Assembly (NCBI GenBank): GCA_002284615.2
Contig: MU070206.1
Span: forward strand, 18,615-53,240
DNA length: 34,626 bases
DNA from: Dunaliella salina
Taxonomy: Eukaryota; Chlorophyta; Chlorophyceae; Chlamydomonadales; Dunaliellaceae
Direction of reading: 5' to 3'
Shown: positions 18,160 to 28,515 of the stretch, one piece after another
Position numbering within the stretch: position 1 is the first letter of the stretch
Layout of the letters: each line of letters begins with the position of its first letter
Position numbers and translations under genes: made by a program
Notes under the pieces: model-generated
The model's database searches: none
Told to the model about the DNA's origin: nothing
The model's input: only the letters and a program-made list of their open reading frames with translations

Positions 18160-18840
18160 GTTCCACACATTGTATTTGTCTTTTTCCTCGACTTCTTGGT
18201 GCAAACCCCATGACCTTTTCTTGTATTCGCCTGCCTCCTGTGCTTCTCTTTCTCTTGATTTGAACTGTTGGGGCTCTCTCTCAGTTTCAGTGCCGACTGT
18301 TGGGTCTCTCCTTAATGCACGTTGCTGTGCCCATCATCATTTTTTTTTCATATTCGCCTGCCTGGTCAGAATACTGGGCTGTCAATTCATTCTTATCCCT
18401 TGCAATCCCTCACCGCTGATGCTTGACCTTTGGCTGTTGCCTTTTATGACGCGTTAAACTCTTTTGTCTTTTGCCATGCTTATGGGGATTGCGAGAGGCT
18501 TTCACACCTGTGTCTCGACTGATCAGTTGCTGTTGACACAAGCTTTACGTGCTGGTGAAAGAAGGAACGATTTACGCTTGCCATTCGACCGCGTGCATTA
18601 AAGAATGAGATGTGCTGGTGAGACCTACTCACAAAGCAGCAAGGATCTTAGTCAAACCTGAACAATTTGGACATAACAAGCCGCTGTCAGAAGCAAGTAG
18701 CAAAAGAACGAGGGCACAGTGGCAGCTAGAGGCTCCCAAGGGGGGCTTCCAGTGGTTCACGTACCGGGAGTTTCTCAACATCTATGGACCCTGTAACTGT
18801 TACAAAAGCCCTCTGTAACCTCAGAGACGTCAAGTTAACA
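18160..18840. other. Intergenic sequence, one unassigned short ORF
   Basis: A + strand ORF (18612-18818) includes APKGGFQWFTYREFLNIYG, which looks protein-like but is not recognised. The rest is T-rich without features. Confidence 0.3.
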
Positions 18841-18900
18841 AGTTTACAAAAGGTTTTTGCCTTCAGCCAGAAAGTTAGGCTGCTCAGCTTTCTCTAGGAA
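18841..18900 (-). mobile_element. 3'-end fragment of the minus-strand non-LTR family
   Basis: GTTTACAAAAGG...CTTCAGCCAGAAAGTTAGGCTGCTCAG closely resembles the sequence at 21590-21640, next to the second non-LTR copy. A shorter match is found at 19192. This is probably the extreme 3' part of a third, otherwise lost copy. Confidence 0.45.
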
Positions 18901-19192
18901 ACCAAGTGATCGCAGGTATTAGTCTAACTAGTGCAAACACAGGCAGGGAAGAGAGATTCAAGGTAATTTGCAAACATGCAACAGGAAAACTTGGTAGTGT
19001 CTGCAGGAAACGTCAAGCAAATGTATCATTAGCCCCCGTATGCACTACGTGCTCTTGTACTTTTACACAATTACATTCGAAGATCAATGGAGCATATAGA
19101 CACAATATTACCCTTGCCGTGACCCGGATGCAACAAGAGCAGCGAGGAATCTGCGAGGCCAAATTTAGATTTAGATTTACAATGGGGGACCT

Positions 19193-20475
19193 TCAGCCAG
19201 ATTGTTCGACTGATCGGCCTGTGACTGGTCCTCGCCAGCCAACATAATATCCATAAGCTCAGAAATAAACAAATAAACAAAGCTTGTTGTTGTGTTGCAA
19301 GAGGAAATCATGCACAGCCTGGACGCTAACTTGCTGTAAATAAGGTTGTTCCACTAAAAAAACACCTGATAAGGAGTTGAACAGGTAAGCATATTTTCTC
19401 CTCAAATCACAAACAGCTGCGTTTCTGCACGTCAAAAAGTTGTGGACTTCATCCTGAATCTCATCACAAGAGCAGCAATCACACACGGGAGAGTTCAAGG
19501 ATCCCAAGCCGCTGTCTCCACCTTCAGTCTGTGTGCCCTAAGTTTGTAGCGGCTAACATTCCTCACGACATGTTGAGACAGATCCAAATGCATGTGTCTC
19601 ATGGTAAGTGGGCTGGGGCACGCAAATCGTGGTCAAAAGGCACTGCAAACAAAGTTTGATAGGTTGCCAATTTACTGTAAGTCTCCCGTGGGTTTACTCC
19701 CTCAACATCTCTCCACACTGCCCGCAACCTGTGCCTTAGGTCAGCAGTGAACTCTTGAATAGAAATAGGTGTACCCTGCCGCACAGCTTCAACAAAGGAA
19801 TCACAGCGCCGCAAGCCTTGAAAGGCATCTAAAACTTGAGCAGTCCAGCAAGAAGGCTCGCAAGAATGAATGTTCAGATCCGCTTTCAGCACTCTTCTCA
19901 GCGTCTCGCTGTTGGACCTGAGCATGTTATTATACATTTTAACAACAGACCTGAACCAGTAAAACTGGAGCGGCTCATGACCACACTCCCGCAAAACAGC
20001 CCAGTTTGGAGTGGTACGTTTAACACCCAGCGTGCTTTTAAGATAACTCATATGCCGCACTTGCAGGTCACTCGCAAACTCCTTGCCCTCTTTAATGTAC
20101 TCAGTTCCCCNCACCTGCCCTGCATACAGTCCAGCCGGAACCACATATGTCTTCCCAAGCCACAAAGAGACATATGGCCTATTTGCCAGAAAGTGTCCAC
20201 GAACAAATTGACAGACCTGGAAAGCAGACACCACAAACGGACCAGTTGCATGCTCAGAGGATTAAGTCATGCTCGTGCGCTTGTAAAACATCATGCTGAG
20301 GTACTCCTTGAGTGCCAGTGACAACCCCTCAACATGAAACACAGGCAGATCTGACCCTGAGGAATTGAAGTGAACTACCTCAGACCTTAGCTGCGTTGAT
20401 AAGTAAGTGCTTCCGCTGAGCATACGCACGCAAGCGGTTCAGCATGGCCTGCAAGTCTGCGAGGCCAAAAGAACA
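19193..20475 (-). mobile_element. Non-LTR retrotransposon copy A, 5'-truncated, broken
   Basis: The minus-strand frames carry the C-terminal half of a reverse-transcriptase protein. Near 20475-20290 are MLNRLRAYAQRKHLLINAAK and, after a frameshift, SEVVHFNSSGSDLPVF, the post-catalytic part of the RT domain. At 20234-19599 a 211-codon frame includes GVKRTTPNWAVLRECGHEPL. At 19507-19259 is a zinc-binding end, CDCCSCDEIQDEVHNFLTC. The same blocks occur in copy B, so the family is certain although its clade is not. The catalytic segment is absent and at least two frameshifts are present. The 3' terminal sequence (TTTCTGAGCTTATGGAT...) is shared with copy B. Confidence 0.8.
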
Positions 20476-20563
20476 GGATTCCAGGATCATTCCCAAGAGT
20501 CATTGATCCAAGGCGCTGGGGGTACCCTCTTCCTCCTCATTCAAATGTGGCGCTTGCACATTT

Positions 20564-21560
20564 TTGCAACATGAGAGAATCTACAATGCCATTGGCAAGT
20601 GCGCTGGCATGCTCACTGTAGACAGGCTCATGACCCTGCTCGAAGCCTATGAAGCAGCCAAAAGAGCAGGCATCCATGCCACAATTCAACCACCTGTCCA
20701 GGATCCAGCAACTGGAATTATAGGACTGCTCTCCCGTCAAAAGGCCCAACAAAAAGATCTTTCAGCCAAGAGCAATAAGCTCCACACTTCCAACACGCTA
20801 TCACACCTCCTCACATCCGATTAGCCCTGCATACATGGTGCATGGTCTCAACAGAAAGATATATCAACCCCCTTGAATTTGGCGAGACCTACAATGCCTA
20901 TTTCAGCACAAGCAGCCAAGGCCAAGTCTTTGGAGCGCACACAGACGCCCTCTCTATGTGCTATATTGGCTTCTCCTTGTGCCATCCCCCACATGATGAT
21001 GAAACAATGTTTCAACTTCTGTGTCAAGCAGTGCACTCCTCCCTCCTAACCACAGATCCAGTTGCCACCTTCATGCTCCTGCCCCACTGGAGAGGCTTCA
21101 GCTGTAATGCTTGTATGAGCTGGCTTACACAAAAGTGTTTGCCAAATTCCCTGCCAGAAACATCCAGTTCCAGGCACCACAGCACTGGTTTGATACCATA
21201 CCCAATTCTACCCCACCTTCCTATTCTATGCAACTCATTATTGTCTGGAATCCCAATGCCAGAGAAGCACTAGGTACCGCTAACAAAGATTGGTTTTAAC
21301 TCCTCCAACAAGATGTTCCGGCTAACTGGCTACGCCTGGATCCTGCAAACCCAACGCCATTGCGTGCCCACCAACACCTTGCATCAAACACTTGTAAACA
21401 GAAATTTTAATCACTTCCCCCTGACATTCATCGCTGCTCACACAAGTGCCCTCAGGCAAGGACAGCCTTCATCCTTGACAACTACAAAAAAGTATTTACA
21501 CCTAAAATCAAGGACTGGAGAGAAATCACCTACACTGACGGCAGTGATATGAAACAAAAG
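20564..21560 (+). mobile_element. Chlorophyte retroelement polyprotein, 5' part (methyltransferase-like segment and start of RNase H)
   Basis: Three + strand frames together form one decayed coding sequence. At 20842-21120 it reads NPLEFGETYNAYFSTSSQGQ, VFGAHTDALSMCYIGFSLCHPPHDD and VATFMLLPHWRG. A frameshift near 21120 continues as FAKFPARNIQFQAPQHWF and SMQLIIVWNPNAREAL. The order (a C/N-P-P-like motif, then a hydrophobic strand ending P-x-W, then F-x-x-P-x-x-W and a last strand) resembles a degraded adenine methyltransferase fold of the PCIF1 type. That relation is inference. I recall this block in chlorophyte retroelement polyproteins. The next segment, at 21527, has YTDGSDMKQ, the first motif of RNase H, after which the frame is interrupted. 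Confidence 0.6.
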
Positions 21561-21574
21561 ATAATGACTCCCCA

Positions 21575-23825
21575 CCACTTTCTGGCTCACGTTTACAAGG
21601 TTTACAAGGGAACAGAACTTCAGCCAGGAAGTTTGGCTGCTCGGTGTGGTGAAAGAAATCCATAAGGTCAGAGATGGAGGATAAGTCTGAGTATCTTGGT
21701 TTTGAAAGAGAGAGTAGGCATTAAAAAAAAAAAAAAGATCCTGTATCATTTGACACTACTCTGTGAGCAGGAAAGGCACTAATTATATGTGCATACTTTC
21801 TTCCAAGACAACACAGGAAGTTGCAAGGGCAGAGAAAGATGACGTGCTTTTCATCCTGCCATTGTTCTGAAACAAATAAATCACATTGAGGTGCATGTCC
21901 ATGCAAATGAGAAGTTTCTACTCGGAGCTTATGGGCGTGCAGTCGGAAGCAAGCAATGTTCCTCTGCATATGCCTACCCAAATCCAAATGCAGATACCTA
22001 GGAGTATGGAGAAATTTACCAAGAGCAGGATTACGCCGGGAGGGAAGCACTACCCAGTTATGGTACTTGGCTAACTTGTTTAAATGAGCACCATGTTCAG
22101 CATGATCCTCGGTTGGCCACACGCTCCTATGCCTTTTCCGTAAATAAACCACAAAATCATTTATCCTAATGGGCTGGCCTGAATACACGCAATGTGTGAA
22201 GTAGTTGCGCCTATCCAATCCCTGAAAAGCAGATATGAACTCTGATGTCCAGCACTCCACTTTTTAGAGTTACTACTCATGTCAATATCCGCTCCAAGTA
22301 CCCTGCGTAAAGCAGTGCTGTTGCAGGCAAGGGAGGCATTATAAAATCTGACAGCAGCTCAAAACCAATAGAATTGTAATGGTCCAAACCCACATTCACG
22401 CAGCACAGACCAATTTGGTGTAGTTTTTTTCACTCCAAGAATTCACTTCAGTAAACACAGGTGCACAATCTGCAACGGGCAGTCATCCTCTGGTCTCATA
22501 AACCTGGTACCCCAAATTTGACTAGCATACATGCTAGCAGGGAGAGCATACGTCTTGGTCAGGCAAAGCATGGTATGAGGCCTATCTGCTAGCTTATATT
22601 CATCTGCAACGTGCCTAACACGACGACATCCAGCCAAGAAAGGTGCACACATTTTCTCAGAAGAGGCAAGGGAGTTAAATTGTTTCGTAAACAGCATACC
22701 CAAATATTTGAAAGACTCAGCACGCACGAGCTGCTCGCCACCTAGGTTGAACATAGGAACATTATTTCCTTTTGAATTGAAGGACACAACCTCAGACTTC
22801 GACATGTTGAGAATTAAACCTTTCCTTTGCGCATACCCATGTAACCTATCCAACATGCGCTGAAGCTCAGTGGGATGATTGGCAGTGAGGCAGAGGTCAT
22901 CCGCACACAACATATGAGTTACATGAAAATCTTCAGCACCAGTAACTGCACCGCTAACATTCTCTGCCAGGCAGTCAACATCATTAATATATAAGGAAAA
23001 TATCAGAGGAGACAATGAACAACCTTGCTTAACCTCTAATCTAGGGTGCACATGTGCTCGCTTACACCCATCCACCAAGATGTACTCATCATTGTCATAA
23101 ATGTTTTCAGGATAGCCAGCAACCAAGATGGCATGCGAATGCTTTGAAGATGAGTCCAAAGAGCATCCCTGGGTATTGTATTGTAAGCTTGCTTGAAGTC
23201 AATGAAGGCTGCATACAACCTCGGTGAGCAGGGAGGGCGCTTAAGCTGTGCCGCATGCTGCAGGTGATGCAAAATAAATATTGGCTGCAGGGTGTTTCGG
23301 CCTGGATAAAAACCATATTGTGTGTCTGGAATTTTGTTGTTCTCTCTGCACCACCATGTAACAACATCTCAAAGCACATTTGCGTAGATCCTTTATATGA
23401 TGTCACTCACAGCAAGCATGCGGTGGTTTGCAGGGTCTAGCAGAGATCCCTTTTTATGTAAGGGAGTAAGCTTTGCTGCTTTCCAACATGCAGTAAACTC
23501 GGTCTTCTCCATCATGGCAGTAAACAAACGAGCTACAAATGGTGCCAAAACATTGATCCTGTATGTACCTCGACCATTCACTGCGGGGACTCTCTTTTCA
23601 GCATATTTAATTACAGGGGCAGCTATTGCACCAAAACCAGGAGAGGTCTTGGGATTCAACCTTCGCATATAATAAGATACAGTAGGGTGTAATGCAGCTG
23701 CATCCGGTAATTCCATTTCATCAGCCACTTTCTGGCTCAGGTGCTTACAAACTGGGAAGGGACACAGCTCCACCCTCCCAACACCTGCAACTGCACACAA
23801 ATTTATGTGGATATATGTGGATAGA
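21575..23825 (-). mobile_element. Non-LTR retrotransposon copy B inserted into the + strand element
   Basis: The minus-strand frames give, in order, an N-terminal RT part at 23800-23393 (RLNPKTSPGFGAIAAPVIKY, then KLTPLHKKGSLLDPANHRML), the first catalytic block at 23272-23090 (LYAAFIDFKQAYNTIPRDAL), and the second at 23159-22443 (GCSLSPLIFSLYINDVDCL, then HMLCADDLCLTANHPTEL and FKYLGMLFTKQF). A C-terminal domain with a Cys/His zinc motif (CDLFVSEQWQDEKHVIFLC) follows at 22260-21721. The catalytic motif is C-A-D-D rather than Y/F-A-D-D. At least three frame changes show that it is inactive. The 15-mer CCACTTTCTGGCTCA occurs at 21575 and at 23725. The endonuclease domain is missing. Confidence 0.85.
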
Positions 23826-23832
23826 TACGTAG

Positions 23833-25592
23833 ATTTTAAAACCCAATGGCCATGGGCCCACCAATATCATCACCAGAGCAGAACTTTGGGTATCCTTGTG
23901 GCACTCCAACACGAGAAAACTCAAATTGCCACTGATAGTGCATCCTGCCTCTTCCAAATTTCTGAGAAACCCTGAATCTAATGCGCATGAGGTATCACCT
24001 ACACATAGAGCTCATTCATGCAATTTCAACAACCATATTAGAACACTCCATTGTAACCTAACCCAACCTATTAGAACACTCCCTTCACCCTATTCATTCC
24101 TACAAAGTTAAAGCCCACTCTGGCATTGTAAAAAATGAGGGGGCTGGTGCTTGCGCTCGCACCGCAGCCCTCTCAGACACCACAGACATTGCATTACCAA
24201 ACTGCAAGGACTCATTCCACAATTTTTACTGGCTTTCATTGAAGGTAAGGTAAGGCCTTTCATTGAAGACCTCTTCCTCACAAGGTGATGGCATACACCT
24301 CTCCAACGCTTTCCGGATGCACTATTTCACCAACCTCAACGACAAATTTAAAGCACACATACACAAAAAACACAAGCTTGGCTCTGCTGACACCTCTGGC
24401 TATCACTACCAGAGATGGCAGAAGCTTTGTAAGACAGGGCAGACTAAGGAGACTTGCGTAAATACGCACTGGGCAAGAGGGGTCCGTGATCCCCTAGGCC
24501 AGCACAATAACTGGTCTTGCCCGGAGTCTGGAATTATGTCTGGTGGTAGTTGGTAGTTATGATCTGAGAAAAGGTCTATATCGTTACAAGCTTAGCGATG
24601 CCATACCACCAACTACCACTGCAAATACTGTATCTCGCAACCCAACCTCTCAACTTGCAAACAAGAGATCAGCAATTCCTTTTGGAAAAATCCAAAATCC
24701 AAGGACAACCCTTAAACAGCAAATAAACATTATGAAGCATCGTACGAAAACACTGTACAATCAGAGTCATGCCTTCAAATTCAACAATTCCAGTAATGGA
24801 AGATGCCCACAATGTGATGATATGGACCACATTGACCACATACTCCTCAGGTGTACATACTCAACAATGAGCGGGATGCACACCGACAGACACAATGCAG
24901 CCCTAAGCCTTTGTGTAAAAGCCCTCAGTAAAGGTCGGTATGGCTCATCCCTTGTTGGTATGGATGGCTGCAGTAACGAGAGACTCCTGGACCAGGGCAT
25001 ACAAGTCCCTGGAAACATATCAAGAGCTATTCCAGACTGGGTATTCCCTAATGGTACTGGCTCCCCTGCCCGGCACGAAACCCGCCCTGATGCTATCTTT
25101 GTGCGCCCTCTTCCAGGCAGACAAACTCACCTTAATCCTTTCAACATCCCTCCTCAAGACAGGGAAATACATCTTGTTGAACTAAAATTCTGTCCCGACA
25201 CAAACCCCTTCATCACTCTACAGCATGCAGTGACCCAACATTCTCACACCATAACCAGACATAAAACCCGTAGCTCCAGAAATCCAAACAGGAACAACAA
25301 AGTTACTTTACACATCATCTTAATTGGTGTGGCCGGTACCAGCTACAATGAGTACACAGTTACACCCCATATAGATCTGGGCCTTACAAAACAAAAAGCC
25401 AAACCACTAGCAGCCAAGCTGAGGGACCATGCCATCCAAAGATTAACCACTATGATCAACACTAGACACGCTCTTTGCTTTCAAGGGGCTTCTGGGAGGG
25501 GGTCTGCTGGGCGCGCGGCGGCGGAGGATGGGAGAAGGAGGTTCCGAGCGTCCAGAGGCATGGCAAGCAGCAACCCTCCAGATCGCCATTAG
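23833..25592 (+). mobile_element. Chlorophyte retroelement polyprotein, 3' part (rest of RNase H, zinc finger, nuclease)
   Basis: The + strand frame resumes with ILKPNGHGPTNIITRAELW, the second RNase H motif, continues after a frameshift with IATDSASCLFQI (third motif) and LMRMRYHLHIELIHAIS, and ends with AHSGIVKNEGAGACARTAAL. The expected last catalytic Asp (N-E-G-A-D) is Gly here. A short tandem duplication (CTTTCATTGAAG twice near 24240-24275) adds another frameshift. Downstream comes KLGSADTSGYHYQRWQKL and then the long intact ORF listed separately. Together with 20564-21560 this was one element, split by copy B inside the RNase H domain. Confidence 0.75.
24543..25592 (+). CDS. Retroelement C-terminal ORF: zinc finger and PD-(D/E)xK nuclease
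   Basis: A 349-codon stretch without stops, counted from the first in-frame ATG; the true frame starts further upstream. Residues 88-104 form a zinc motif (CPQCDDMDHIDHILLRC, C-x2-C-x7-H-x4-C). Residues 181-215 hold RPDAIFV and, 28 residues on, LVELK, fitting the P-D...E-x-K core of restriction-like endonucleases of non-LTR retroelements, which nick the target DNA. The C-terminal 35 residues turn GC- and Arg-rich and end NPPDRH. While the upstream domains are broken by frameshifts, this part remains open. Confidence 0.7.
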   Translation: MVVGSYDLRKGLYRYKLSDAIPPTTTANTVSRNPTSQLANKRSAIPFGKIQNPRTTLKQQINIMKHRTKTLYNQSHAFKFNNSSNGRCPQCDDMDHIDHILLRCTYSTMSGMHTDRHNAALSLCVKALSKGRYGSSLVGMDGCSNERLLDQGIQVPGNISRAIPDWVFPNGTGSPARHETRPDAIFVRPLPGRQTHLNPFNIPPQDREIHLVELKFCPDTNPFITLQHAVTQHSHTITRHKTRSSRNPNRNNKVTLHIILIGVAGTSYNEYTVTPHIDLGLTKQKAKPLAAKLRDHAIQRLTTMINTRHALCFQGASGRGSAGRAAAEDGRRRFRASRGMASSNPPDRH

Positions 25593-25950
25593 ATCTGTTT
25601 CTGGCTCTCTCCTAGGCTAGCTGTGTCTAGTGTAGGTTCTGAGGGCCTTCTGGTGAGGCCTCTAGCTTTCCAGTTATGGGACCTTCCCTTCACGCACGCG
25701 GCCTTTGGCTTGCACAGACTTTTTCTCTTTTCATCGACCTTGGGGTTACTACCGCTTGCCTAAGCTTCCGGAAAGGGGTAATCATGGGTGCGGGCGCAAG
25801 GAAAAACCCACAACACCATAAGAGCTTGATCCTGGAACCACCTCCTCTGCAGACACCCAGAGAGGCACCGAATACTATTTTATTTTATGTACTTCTTTCT
25901 CTCTTTCTGGGTGGGTTTTGTCTAATACAAACTAAGCAAGGCTTAAAAGT
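25593..25950 (+). mobile_element. 3' untranslated end of the + strand retroelement
   Basis: The segment from CTGTTTCTGGCTCTC to about CTAAGCAAGGCTTA has a diverged second copy on the minus strand at 27570-28000. This marks it as part of the element and places its 3' end near 25945. Confidence 0.65.
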
Positions 25951-26246
25951 CGTGCAGAGGTGAAGTGTGTTCTTGCAACAAACCACACAAGAGACCAAAC
26001 ATGCAAATTTCTTCACTGTTCATCTCGGTTCATTGCTATTAAAAACTCGGTCATCATGTCCTGTCCAAAACACTTATTGTCCAGAAGTTTCACAATGTGT
26101 CAAACACCCTGCTTGCAGAAGCAATACTTCCTTTCTCTCCACGTGTGGAAAGTGAAGCTCTCCTTTACAATGAGTAAACAATCAAACCTCTTATGAACCT
26201 GGGCCTTTCCAAATAAAAAAAAAGTCCAAAAGTTGACGACCATTGT

Positions 26247-26251
26247 TTACA
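26247..26251 (-). terminator. TGTAA polyadenylation signal of the SET-domain gene
   Basis: TGTAA on the minus strand lies 34 bases after the stop codon at 26285. This gives a very short 3' untranslated region. Confidence 0.6.
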
Positions 26252-26284
26252 TAAGGCAAGCTTTTCATTCTTAGCCTTCTGGGC

Positions 26285-26909
26285 CTAGCTTGCAACGGAA
26301 ACACCCTCTTCCTCTTTTGTGCGGCTAGCTTGGTCATCCCAAGCGAGCACGCCAAGCCTCTGGGCTAAAGAAGAGCTGCAAGCCTGCTGCAGGCGCACGC
26401 TCGCCAATGCACGCAGTGTGCCGGGGTTGACTCTTCCGTACCTGGCATGATGTGCTGCTGCACACGCGAGCTCGGCTTCTCTGGCTTCAGTTGAGCTGCC
26501 TCCGAAGCATGCCCGCACCTTTTGCGTCATCCTCACTGACAGCTGCACATGCACTTCTGTACCACGTGCCACAGCATCCGCTGCCTTCACAGCCTGCTTG
26601 AGCGCTGCAACCTGTTCGGGCCCGTCTACGAGGTCAGGCAGAAGGTCGCAGAGCTCCACTTTCAGTTGATACAACTCAAACACAGAGGCACGCAGCAGGG
26701 CTGCCAGGGAGGGGTCCAGATGCAGCTCCTGCAAGCTCAGCTCCACTGCTGCTTCTAACCCAAGGCACTGCGCCAAGACGCTCTTCCGCTTTTCCTGGAG
26801 TCGCGTTGTTGCAGACACGGCTTGCTCCAGCTCTGGCTCCAGATGGTTGAGCACGAGCTGATTGATGCGCAAGAGCAGCCGTGGGTCTCTGGCCACATCT
26901 GTCTGATAC
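26285..26909 (-). CDS. SET-domain (SMYD-like) protein, last exon: helical C-terminal region
   Basis: The acceptor CGTTTGGATGCACAG follows a pyrimidine-rich tract. The first base completes the Arg codon left by the exon at 28516. The remaining 207 residues start YQTDVARDPRLLLRINQLVL and are almost wholly helical in appearance: Leu-, Ala- and Glu-rich with regular spacing. They include a Cys-Ala pair in ELACAAAHHARYGRVNPGTL and end EEEGVSVAS before TAG. SMYD-type proteins have a helical C-terminal region after the post-SET zinc site, which fits. By itself this segment has no signature I could name. The frame is also open for 23 codons upstream of the chosen start, but that stretch is the pyrimidine tract. 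Confidence 0.75.
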
Positions 26910-27528
26910 CTGTGCATCCAAACGCGAGGGGGATCAGGGGGCAACGTTTTCAAAGATCGATCAAGGCCAAGTCCAATCAATTAAGGCCAGATCCTTCTGG
27001 CCCTTTTTTTTTTTCCCAGAGTTAAGTCAATCAAGGCCAGATGCTTTTGAAACCTGTGCATCCACACAGGTGTGAGGGCATGGGATGAAGACACCTGGAA
27101 TGCAGGAACATGGTGAGGGGTGTGGAAGCACTGCATGGGTGTACAAACAGCACTGGGTGTGAGGAAGGGTATGGGCTTTGGGAACACGGCAAGGGGTTGG
27201 GAATATGGCATGGCATGTGTTTATATGGCTTGGGGTGCAGTCACATGGCACAAGGGGAATCAAGAAAAGGAAGAAGAAGAAAGTCAATGCAGCCCAGAAG
27301 ACGTGAACATTCAGGAAAGAGCATCAGGCATAAGGTTTGTGAACAATGGATCGGCATGTGGGAACCTTGCACAGAAAAGCACATGGGTGCTGCCGGCTAC
27401 GGCTGCAGAGACCAACTGCACCCATTTGCATCTGTGTGTTGGCCGCTTGCTTGCAAAGGAGCACACACGCTGGCAAGTGAGCGCAGCTCCCAGCTCTCAC
27501 AGGAATCGCTGAATATACACACGCACAC
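26910..27528. other. Intron sequence of the SET gene with a copy of the last acceptor
   Basis: CCTGTGCATCCA at 26909 and 27053 (minus-strand TGGATGCACAGG) and TCAATCAAGGCCAGAT-like phrases repeat within 150 bases. The acceptor region of the last exon is therefore duplicated. No further content is recognised. Confidence 0.45.
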
Positions 27529-27568
27529 ACATTACAATTGATCTTAGCCAAGAGGCCAAGAAAGGTAT
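27529..27568 (-). pseudogene. U2 snRNA 5' fragment
   Basis: Read on the minus strand, the block starts ATACCTTTCTTGGCC and continues TCTTGGCTAAGATCAA. This corresponds to the first 30 or so bases of U2 snRNA (stem-loop I and G-G-C-U-A-A-G-A-U-C-A-A). It then reads TTGTAATGTG, where U2 has the branch-point-pairing G-U-G-U-A-G-U-A, and loses similarity. No stem-loops II-IV or Sm site follow, so it cannot be functional. Confidence 0.75.
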
Positions 27569-28000
27569 AAGGGGTTGCTTAATTGAGGCTCACAGTAAAA
27601 AGCAAACGCACGAAAGGTGCCGGCCCCAGTGGGCCAGATTTCACGGAAGAGCAGTTGCTGTTTCAGATGTCAGTAAATCAATGGCCTCCAGCGTATTGGA
27701 CTCAGGCGGAGAGATTCACACTCCACTACCTGGCCTGGAGGAAAAGGCCAGCTTCAGCCTTTTCAGAAGGCCTCCAGACCTCAAGGCGTGCTACAGCCCC
27801 TCTAAAGAGAAGACAAGAAAAGAAAAGTCTATACTCATGCTGGCCAGAGGCCACATGCATGGAAGGAAGGTTCCCTAAGGAGTAGGCTGGCAGGGGCCTC
27901 ACCAGAGGGCCCTCATACCTGCACTAAACACAGCAAGCCTTGGTGAGAGCCAGAAACAGAGCATGGGGATGGAGGGTAGTCCGCCATGCTCCTAGGTGCC
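27569..28000 (-). mobile_element. Second copy of the retroelement 3' end (minus strand)
   Basis: On the minus strand this reads CTGTTTCTGGCTCTCACC, GTGCAGGTATGAGGGCCC, TCTGGTGAGGCC, then GGGAACCTTCC and TTTTCTTTTC, parallel to 25593-25760 on the + strand. Its last part, CAATTAAGCAACCCCTTA, resembles CAAACTAAGCAAGGCTTA at 25930-25945. It is 5'-truncated near the end of the coding region. The open frame on the opposite strand (27583-27885) is a shadow. Confidence 0.65.
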
Positions 28001-28515
28001 TGGGCTCTCCTCATTCACCTTTCTTTGGTGGGGCCCTCACTTAGCTCTAGCTCGCTGGTCAGGTAGCATTTTCTGAATGCAAACAGCCTTAGACTGGTCT
28101 AGGATTTTCATATCTTTTCCTGACCCCAAAGGAAGATGTGCGCTCTTTGCCACCACCTGAGCACAAGCACAAAACAACCTAGCAGAATTGAAAAGCAAAA
28201 TAAGACTGAAGGCTTTTCAACGACACTATGCCCTTGGATCTTAGCGACTGGGTTCAAATGGTTGTCACAAAGCTTGCCCCCAAGTTTTGTCCAATCCTCT
28301 CAAGACCTTGAGCATTTTCCACTTCCAGCTCTTACCCTTGAGCTCTCAATTGTTGTTGTTGCCCACAGCTCTCAACCGTTCCCACAGCTATCAACCATTG
28401 CCACAGCTCTCAACCATTGCCCACTGCTCTCAGACCTCGAGCATCTTTTACTGCCAGCTCCTGCTCAGCACTGCTGCACCAAATTTACCTCTCTTCCTTT
28501 CCCCTTCCATCCCAC
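28001..28515. other. Intron sequence with a loose CAGCTCTCAAC repeat
   Basis: CACAGCT(C/A)TCAACC(G/A)TT(C/G)CC recurs about four times between 28360 and 28430. Nothing else is recognised. Confidence 0.5.

Noticed and set aside
19259..23800. The minus-strand frames considered as LTR-retrotransposon pol.
   Set aside because: There is no integrase, protease or long terminal repeat. The RT blocks, C-terminal Cys/His motif and 5' truncation fit a non-LTR element.
27583..27885. 100-codon + strand ORF that looked like a small gene.
   Set aside because: It is antisense to a copy of the retroelement 3' untranslated region (compare 25593-25800).
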